Source: CAVPEW01 sp050247895 | Lineage (GTDB): Bacteria > Actinomycetota > Acidimicrobiia > Acidimicrobiales > VFJN01 | Reading direction: 5' to 3' | NCBI GenBank assembly: GCA_050247895.1 | Contig: JBFWTJ010000142.1 | Coordinates: 1 to 9,752 of the forward strand | DNA: 9,752 nt | Shown here: piece by piece, positions 5,913 to 9,752 of the stretch | How the letters are laid out: each line of letters starts with the position of its first letter | How positions within the stretch are numbered: position 1 is the first letter of the stretch | Notes under the pieces: generated by a model | Databases searched by the model: none | What the model was told of the DNA's origin: nothing | The model's input: only the letters and a program-made list of their open reading frames with translations | Program-made: the position numbers and the translations under genes

Positions 5913-6805
5913 CCGAGCGCATCACCCAGCGGGGCATGCACCACAGCGTGCTGGTCAACCTCCAGCGCAGCCTGGCCCGCACCGAGTCGGTCCAGCAGCG
6001 GCTGTCGTCGGGCCGCCAGATCTCCCGTCCGTCGGACTCGCCCTCGGGCACGGTCAGCGCCCTGCGCCACCGGGCCGAGCTGCGCCGGATCGACCAGCAC
6101 CAGCGCAACGCCACCGACGGGCTGGGCTGGCTGGGCACGGCGGACACCGCGCTGACCGAGTCGCTGTCGCTGGTGCGCCGGGCCCGCGAGCTGGCCCTGG
6201 GTGGCATCAACGCCTCTTCGGGGCCCCAGGCCCGCGAGGCCATGGCGGCCGAGGTCGACGTGCTGCGCGAGAGCCTGCTGGCCCTGGCCAACACGACCCA
6301 CCTGGGCCGGCCGATCTTCGCCGGGACGGCACTGGCCGCCCAGGCGTTCGACCCGGCGACCGGCGCCTACCTGGGTGACGCCGGGACCGTGCGGCGCACC
6401 GTGGCGCCCGACGTGGAGGTGGTGGTGAACGTGGTCGGTGAGGAGGCGTTCGGCGGCGGCGCCCACGGCGTGGACGTGTTCTCGCTGCTCGGCGACCTGT
6501 CGGCCCACCTGCGGGCCGGCGACACGGCGGCCCTGTCGGGGACCGACCTGGGCCTGCTCGACGCGGCCACGACCCGGCTCCAGGACCGGTTGGCCACGGT
6601 GGGTGCCCGGTACAGTCACGTGACGACCATGCAGGACCGTGCCGCTGCGACCTCGCTGGACCTGCAGGCCGCGCTGGCCGAGGTCGAGAGCATCGACCTG
6701 CCGGCCACGATCATGGAGCTCCAGCTCCAGCAGGTCGCCTACCAGGCCGCCCTGGGGGCCACGGCCCGGGTCGTGCAGCCGTCGCTGATGGACTTCCTGC
6801 GTTGA
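5909..6805 (+). CDS. flgL: Flagellar hook-associated protein 3
   Basis: FlgL is the second junction protein, between FlgK and the filament; it resembles flagellin at its ends. The protein has 298 residues. The N-terminus reads ERITQRGMHHSVLVNLQRSL (3-22), then RLSSGRQISRPSDSPSGT (31-48), the standard FlgL form of the flagellin D0/D1 motif. GRPIFAGT follows further on. The C-terminus ends LQQVAYQAALGATARVVQPS then LMDFLR. The GTG start overlaps the flgK stop by four bases, and this start places the ITQR motif at the usual distance. No independent SD is evident, so coupling to flgK translation is likely. Its stop overlaps the fliW start in TTGA. Confidence 0.95.
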   Translation: MTERITQRGMHHSVLVNLQRSLARTESVQQRLSSGRQISRPSDSPSGTVSALRHRAELRRIDQHQRNATDGLGWLGTADTALTESLSLVRRARELALGGINASSGPQAREAMAAEVDVLRESLLALANTTHLGRPIFAGTALAAQAFDPATGAYLGDAGTVRRTVAPDVEVVVNVVGEEAFGGGAHGVDVFSLLGDLSAHLRAGDTAALSGTDLGLLDAATTRLQDRLATVGARYSHVTTMQDRAAATSLDLQAALAEVESIDLPATIMELQLQQVAYQAALGATARVVQPSLMDFLR

Positions 6806-7182
6806 TCCCCGAGATCGTCTTCGACCGGGGCCTGCCCGGCTTCGACCTGCGCCGCTTCGCGCTGGTCGAGGTGAGCGACGAGAGCCCGGTGATGTGCCTG
6901 CGCAGCCTGGAGGACGCCGCGGTCGAGTTCGTGGTGGCCCCGCCGGGCCTGTTCTTCGACGACTACGACGTCGACCTCGACGACGACACGGTGGCCCGCC
7001 TGGGCCTGGCCGGACCCGAGGACGCGCTGGTGCTGGTGATCGTGAACCTCCACGCCGGTCCCCGGGAGGCGACGGCGAACCTGCTGGCGCCGATCGTGGT
7101 GAACCGGCGGACCCGCGCCGCCGAGCAGGTCGTGCTCACCGGCGCCCTCGACGACGTCAGCCGCTCGCTCGTCCCGGCGTGA
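6802..7182 (+). CDS. fliW: Flagellar assembly factor FliW, CsrA antagonist
   Basis: In Firmicutes FliW binds flagellin and, when free, binds CsrA and relieves repression of flagellin translation. This protein has 126 residues. Family motifs are GLPGF (10-14), PVMCLRSLEDAAVEFVV (29-45), FFDDYDVDL (51-59), the IVN segment (80-82) and TANLLAPIVVNRRTRAAEQV (91-110), a very characteristic FliW block. The start is TTG within TTGA shared with the flgL stop. No ATG, GTG or TTG is present in this frame for at least 180 bases upstream, so a longer form is unlikely. As a result the first beta-strand usually found before the GLPGF region is largely missing, making it roughly 15 residues shorter at the N-terminus than B. 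subtilis FliW. Being next to csrA, with predicted CsrA sites at fliC, supports the role. Confidence 0.93.
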   Translation: MIPEIVFDRGLPGFDLRRFALVEVSDESPVMCLRSLEDAAVEFVVAPPGLFFDDYDVDLDDDTVARLGLAGPEDALVLVIVNLHAGPREATANLLAPIVVNRRTRAAEQVVLTGALDDVSRSLVPA

Positions 7183-7204
7183 CCCGGTGCCGGGCCGGCA
7201 GGGT

Positions 7205-7210
7205 TAGGGT
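7205..7210 (+). promoter_or_regulatory. Possible -10 element upstream of csrA
   Basis: TAGGGT fits the TANNNT pattern and lies in the 60-base gap between fliW and csrA. A start about 7 bases downstream would give csrA a short leader carrying the AGGGA ribosome site. No good -35 was found. The same hexamer occurs upstream of the histidine kinase gene. This would give csrA expression partly independent of the flagellar operon. Confidence 0.3.
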
Positions 7211-7242
7211 CGGGCCGTGACCGGGCTGCCAGGGACCGCACC

Positions 7243-7497
7243 GTGCTCGTCCTGACCCGGCGGGCCAACGAGAGCATCGTGATCGGCGACGACGTCGTGG
7301 TGACGGTGCTCGAGGTGAAGGGCGACCAGGTGCGTCTCGGCATCCGGGCCCCCCGCTCGGTGGCCGTGCACCGCCAGGAGGTCGTGGCCGAGCTTGAGCG
7401 GGCGAACCGGTCGGCCGCGTCGCCGGCGTCGGGCGCGGTGGCCGACTTCGACGCCCTGGTCCGCGGCTCCGACGACCCGGCCGCCACCGACGGCTGA
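7243..7497 (+). CDS. csrA: Carbon storage regulator / translational repressor CsrA
   Basis: CsrA is a small dimeric RNA-binding protein that binds GGA motifs in hairpin loops and here most likely represses flagellin translation. The protein has 84 residues. The core MLVLTRRANESIVIGDDVVV (1-20), QVRLGIRAP (29-37) and VHRQEV (42-47) contains the RNA-contacting Leu4 and Arg44. Beyond the core helix is an extension of about 30 residues ending in an acidic segment (ADFDALVRGSDD, 67-78), longer than in the 74-residue B. subtilis protein. In Gram-positive systems the C-terminal extension is where FliW binds. GTG start; SD AGGGA (7231-7235), seven bases away. It ends the flagellar operon and faces the two-component genes across a hairpin. 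Confidence 0.96.
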   Translation: MLVLTRRANESIVIGDDVVVTVLEVKGDQVRLGIRAPRSVAVHRQEVVAELERANRSAASPASGAVADFDALVRGSDDPAATDG

Positions 7498-7501
7498 ACG
7501 G

Positions 7502-7523
7502 CCGCGGCACCGGGTGCCGGCGG
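7502..7523. terminator. Bidirectional hairpin between csrA and the response regulator
   Basis: CCGC then GGCAC (7502-7510), a CGG loop, then GTGCC, one bulged G and GCGG (7514-7523), form a nine-pair stem. It fills the 28-base gap between the converging stops of csrA (7497) and the response regulator (7526). It lacks a U-tract but is placed as a shared terminator. Confidence 0.6.
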
Positions 7524-7525
7524 GC

Positions 7526-8200
7526 TCAGGCGTCGGGGTCGAGGCGGTAGCCGATGCCGCGGACGGTGGCGAAGCTCGCCCGGCCGAAGGGCCGGTCCAG
7601 GGCGGCGCGGAGCTGGCGCACGTACACGTCGACGACGTTGGAGTCGGGGTGGGCGCCGCTCCCCCAGGCGTGCTCGAGGATCGCGCCCCGGCGCAGGACC
7701 TGGCCCGGGTGGCGGAGGAACACCTCGAGGATGGCCAGGGCCTTGGGCGACAGCTCGACCGGCGTGCCGTCGCGGGTGACCGCCGCGGTGGCCGGGTCGA
7801 GCCGGATGCCCCCGGCCTCCAGTGCGGTGGGGCGGGGTGCGGGGGCTCGGCGCAGGATGGCCCGCAGCCGGGCCAGGACCTCGTCGATCTCGAACGGCTT
7901 GGCCAGGTAGTCGTCGGCCCCGGCGTCGAGGCCGGCGACCCGATCGCCCAGGGCGGTCCGGCCGGTCAGCATCAGGATCGGCGTCCAGACGTCCCGGGCC
8001 CGGAGGCGCCGGCAGACCTCGACGCCGTCGGGATCGCCGATCTCGACGTCGAGGACGATGGCGTCGAGCCGGTTCTCGGTCGCGGCCCACAGGGCCTCCT
8101 CGCCGTCGGCCGCGGCGGTGACGGCGTGGCCGTGGGACTCCAGGCCCCGCTGGAGGATGCGGCGGACCTGGGGGTCGTCCTCGACGACGAGCACGTGCAC
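7526..8200 (-). CDS. OmpR/PhoB-type response regulator
   Basis: This is a transcription factor activated by phosphorylation. It has 224 residues from the GTG at 8200; the GTG at 8194 (two codons later) is an alternative. The receiver domain spans about 1-115 and is intact: acidic E7-D8-D9, phospho-acceptor D51 in IVLDVE, T79 in LMLTG and K101 in YLAKPF. The C-terminal winged helix covers about 130-222, with VELSPKALAILEVFLRHPGQ, DSNVVDVYVRQLRAALDRPF and ending in TVRGIGYRLDPDA, typical of the OmpR family. It lies 20 bases downstream of the histidine kinase, with only a GGAG 11 bases before the start. The pair is surely co-transcribed. Target genes cannot be read from sequence; flagellar control is possible only by proximity. 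Confidence 0.93.
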   Translation of the reverse strand: MHVLVVEDDPQVRRILQRGLESHGHAVTAAADGEEALWAATENRLDAIVLDVEIGDPDGVEVCRRLRARDVWTPILMLTGRTALGDRVAGLDAGADDYLAKPFEIDEVLARLRAILRRAPAPRPTALEAGGIRLDPATAAVTRDGTPVELSPKALAILEVFLRHPGQVLRRGAILEHAWGSGAHPDSNVVDVYVRQLRAALDRPFGRASFATVRGIGYRLDPDA

Positions 8201-8220
8201 GACCGGGTCCGCTCCGCTCG

Positions 8221-9189
8221 CTAGCGGGACGGGGTCGGGCAGGGCCCGCCCCGGGGGAAGACGATGCGCACGGTGGTGCCGACCCCGACGGTGCTCTCCA
8301 GCGCCACGGTGCCGCCGGCCCCGGCGACGATGCCGTTGACCGCGGTCAGGCCGAGGCCGGTGCCGAGCCCGGCCGGCTTGGTGGTGAAGAAGGGCTCGAA
8401 GACCCGGTCGAGGACCTCGGGCGGGATGCCCTGGCCGGTGTCGGACACGCTGAGGACCACGACGGGCTCGGGGGTGCCGTCCCCGCAGGAGGTGCGCACG
8501 GCGACGGTGCCGCCGGCCGGCATGGCGTCGCGGGCGTTGACGACCAGGTTGAGCACGACCCGTTCGAGCAGGGTGCGGTCGACGCGGACCTCGGCGCCGA
8601 TCCCGTCGTGGTCGACCACGACCTCGACCGAGGCGGGCACGGTGCGCTCGAGCAGAGCCTTCATGGAGTCGACCACCGCGGCGACGTCGAGGGCGGGCGG
8701 CTCGGCCAGCTCGGGGCGCCCGGAGGCGGTGAGGCGGCGGGCCAGGTCGGCGCCCCGCCGGGCCGCGTCGCGCAGGCCCTCGACGTCGGCCAGCAGGGGG
8801 TGGTCGGGCCCGAGGCCGTCGCGGACCAGGCCGTCGCGGACCAGGCCGGCCAGGCCGAGGATGACGGTGAGGAGGTTGTTGAGGTCGTGGGCCTCGGCGC
8901 CCAGCGCGAGCCGCTCGCCCCCGTCGGGCGGCACGGGGGGTTGCAGGACGACGAGGTGACCGCCGGCCAGGGGCGCTTCGAGCGGGATGACCTCGATGCC
9001 GGTGGGGGGGATGACGTCGGCACCGGGCCGGCCGGTGAGCTCGTCGGCGGTGGTCCCCAGCAGGGCCGCCCCGGCGGCCGACGCCCAGCAGACGGTGCCC
9101 TCGGGGTCGAGCACGAGGGCCGCGACGGCACGCCGGTCGAGGGCCGCGACCAACGCAGGCGCGAGCTGACCGATGACCTCCGCGTCCAT
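8221..9189 (-). CDS. Soluble PAS-domain sensor histidine kinase
   Basis: This is predicted to sense a cytoplasmic signal and phosphorylate the adjacent response regulator. It has 322 residues and no membrane segment. Residues about 10-85 form a short PAS-like sensor (LVLDPEGTVCWASAAGAALL, GTTADELTGRPGADV). The phospho-acceptor is His101 in AEAHDLNNLLTVILG, an HDxNN-type H-box. The ATPase domain shows the N-box NLVVNARDAM (214-223), DTGQGIP (250-256), FEPFFTTK (264-271) and GLGTGLGL (274-281). A 15-bp tandem repeat encodes GLVRDGLVRDGL (115-126) just after the H-box. The ATG at 9189 has SD GAGGG (9200-9196), six bases away. It precedes its response regulator by 20 bases. Confidence 0.92.
   Translation of the reverse strand: MDAEVIGQLAPALVAALDRRAVAALVLDPEGTVCWASAAGAALLGTTADELTGRPGADVIPPTGIEVIPLEAPLAGGHLVVLQPPVPPDGGERLALGAEAHDLNNLLTVILGLAGLVRDGLVRDGLGPDHPLLADVEGLRDAARRGADLARRLTASGRPELAEPPALDVAAVVDSMKALLERTVPASVEVVVDHDGIGAEVRVDRTLLERVVLNLVVNARDAMPAGGTVAVRTSCGDGTPEPVVVLSVSDTGQGIPPEVLDRVFEPFFTTKPAGLGTGLGLTAVNGIVAGAGGTVALESTVGVGTTVRIVFPRGGPCPTPSR
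8813..8848. repeat. In-frame 15-bp tandem repeat inside the kinase gene
   Basis: A 15-base unit (GGCCGTCGCGGACCA on the plus strand) repeats with period 15 over 36 bases, about 2.4 copies without mismatch. It encodes repeated LVRDG in the helix after the H-box. Because 15 is a multiple of three, gain or loss of a copy would keep the frame and change helix length by five residues. Confidence 0.75.
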
Positions 9190-9319
9190 GTACCGCCCTC
9201 GTGCCTCGCCTCACGGGCCGCCGGGCCCCGGGAGACGGGGACCGGGCGTGCCACCACCGGTGATCCTGAGCCACCCTACGTGACCACCCGCCCCCTTCCT
9301 CACCCGGGCGCTCACCGAT

Positions 9320-9333
9320 CTCGACCGGTCGAG
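9320..9333. promoter_or_regulatory. 14-bp perfect palindrome
   Basis: CTCGACCGGTCGAG reads the same on both strands. It lies about 130 bases upstream of the kinase ATG and 111 bases upstream of the antitoxin start, the position of a dimer-binding operator for either direction. OmpR-family regulators more often use direct repeats, so the ligand is unknown. Confidence 0.4.
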
Positions 9334-9408
9334 CCATCCGGCCAGCCCGACGGGCCCGGGGACGGCGGGCCGCGGCCGGGCGTCAGGCGTCGCCCGGGCC
9401 AATGGGCG

Positions 9409-9428
9409 GTGCCCGCCACGGCGGGCAC
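9409..9428 (+). promoter_or_regulatory. Inverted repeat at the antitoxin promoter, possible autoregulatory operator
   Basis: GTGCCCGCC (9409-9417) and GGCGGGCAC (9420-9428) are perfect inverted copies separated by AC. The element ends four bases before the possible -10 TACGCT (9432-9437), covering the region where RNA polymerase would bind. Toxin-antitoxin complexes typically repress their own promoter from such sites. A terminator-like hairpin is an alternative reading. Confidence 0.5.
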
Positions 9429-9444
9429 GGGTACGCTCGTCGTC

Positions 9445-9609
9445 GTGTCCATCGCTTCTCACTCGGACGAGCCCATCGGTCTGACGGTGCTCCCGCCTGA
9501 CGAGGCGCTGCTGCGCGTGCTGCCGACGCCGACCGCGGAAGAGTTGGCAATCGAAGGCCTCGCCGATGACGAGTGGGACGCCTTCGAGGCGGCGCTCGCG
9601 GCAAGGTGA
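9445..9609 (+). CDS. Small antitoxin of a PIN-domain toxin-antitoxin module
   Basis: The 54-residue protein is predicted to neutralise the toxin encoded immediately after it. The C-terminal half has PTAEELAIEGLADDEWDAFE (29-48), an acidic amphipathic segment of the kind that binds PIN toxins. The N-terminus lacks a recognisable DNA-binding fold. The GTG at 9445 has no SD; a TACGCT -10-like element ends eight bases before it, so leaderless translation is plausible. Its stop overlaps the toxin start in GTGA. Codon use (TCT, GAA, TTG, GCA) is less GC-biased than in the flagellar genes, suggesting later acquisition. Identification rests on small size, the acidic tail and the PIN neighbour. Confidence 0.7.
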   Translation: MSIASHSDEPIGLTVLPPDEALLRVLPTPTAEELAIEGLADDEWDAFEAALAAR

Positions 9610-9752
9610 CCGCTACTGCCGTCGTGATCGACACGATGGCGGTGTCGGCACTGGTCAACGCATCGCGACGCCCGGAGCTCGCCGCTGAGTACTCATCCCT
9701 GATCGCAGGACGCTCGATCAAGATCTCGTTCGCGACGGTGACCGAGATGCGC
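9606..9752 (+). CDS. PIN-domain toxin (VapC-like), partial
   Basis: PIN-domain toxins are metal-dependent ribonucleases that cut tRNA, rRNA or mRNA. The frame is open to the right edge; 49 residues are visible. The start VTATAVVIDTMAVSALV carries the first catalytic Asp (D9) followed by the usual T and S. SLIAGRSIKISFATVTEMR (31-49) matches the second PIN block, with a conserved Glu in TVTE (E47). The remaining acidic residues lie outside the window. GTG start overlaps the antitoxin stop by four bases, giving tight coupling. Base composition is clearly lower in GC than upstream genes. Whether the toxin is intact cannot be judged. Confidence 0.82.
   Translation, partial: MTATAVVIDTMAVSALVNASRRPELAAEYSSLIAGRSIKISFATVTEMR

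Larger units (their letters stand above)
9190..9444. other. Divergent intergenic region between kinase and toxin-antitoxin module
   Basis: No gene was found in these 255 bases. They must hold the promoters of the minus-strand kinase operon and the plus-strand antitoxin gene. On the minus strand TAGGGT (9278-9273) is a possible -10 for the kinase. On the plus strand TACGCT (9432-9437) is a possible -10 for the antitoxin. A 14-bp palindrome (9320-9333) and an inverted repeat (9409-9428) are the other structured elements. Confidence 0.6.

Noticed and set aside
6963..8090. 375-codon minus-strand frame across csrA and fliW
   Set aside because: It is Arg/Pro low-complexity and overlaps three recognised genes in other frames.
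8201..9337. Long N-terminal extension of the response regulator through the kinase gene
   Set aside because: The sequence is Arg/Pro-rich nonsense on the same strand as the kinase but in another frame; the receiver domain starts at the GTG at 8200.
8608..9444. Extension of the antitoxin frame upstream through the kinase gene
   Set aside because: The extension is antisense to the kinase and low-complexity; the small antitoxin with overlapping toxin is the coherent unit.
1..9752. CRISPR array, tRNA, rRNA or insertion sequence
   Set aside because: No spaced identical repeats of CRISPR type, no tRNA-like cloverleaf and no transposase or terminal repeats were seen.

Overview
The window is very GC-rich DNA with GTG/TTG starts in 8 of 12 genes, TANNNT-like -10 elements and several genes that lack a Shine-Dalgarno site. 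This suggests a flagellated actinobacterium, perhaps an Acidimicrobiia-type lineage; the class is inferred from style and gene content only. Most of the window is a late flagellar locus. No stretch longer than 300 bases lacks a gene; the longest gap is 9190-9444.

Left part, minus strand: fliA (sigma-28), flagellin fliC and the 5' part of fliD (filament cap, running off the left edge). Centre, plus strand: a LuxR/NarL-type regulator with a degenerate receiver domain, divergent from fliA, then flgN, flgK, flgL, fliW and csrA. Most of these are joined by 1-nt gaps or 4-nt stop/start overlaps. Right part: a convergent, minus-strand two-component pair (soluble PAS/HisKA-like kinase, then an OmpR/PhoB-type regulator), followed by a plus-strand toxin-antitoxin module (small antitoxin and a PIN-domain toxin cut by the right edge).

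The parts fit one circuit. FliA would drive late genes. FlgN chaperones the junction proteins FlgK and FlgL. FliD caps the filament. FliW and CsrA form the flagellin homeostasis switch. The flagellin mRNA leader carries two hairpins that each display an ACGGA core in the loop, the second holding the Shine-Dalgarno site, which is what CsrA repression of flagellin requires. A 13-bp sequence containing GCCGATCG is shared upstream of fliC and flgN and is the best candidate for a FliA -10 region. The least ordinary parts are the CsrA-type leader, the pseudo-receiver regulator with a long inverted repeat between it and fliA, the 26-bp tandem repeats in front of flgN, and the lower-GC toxin-antitoxin module with its own inverted repeats.
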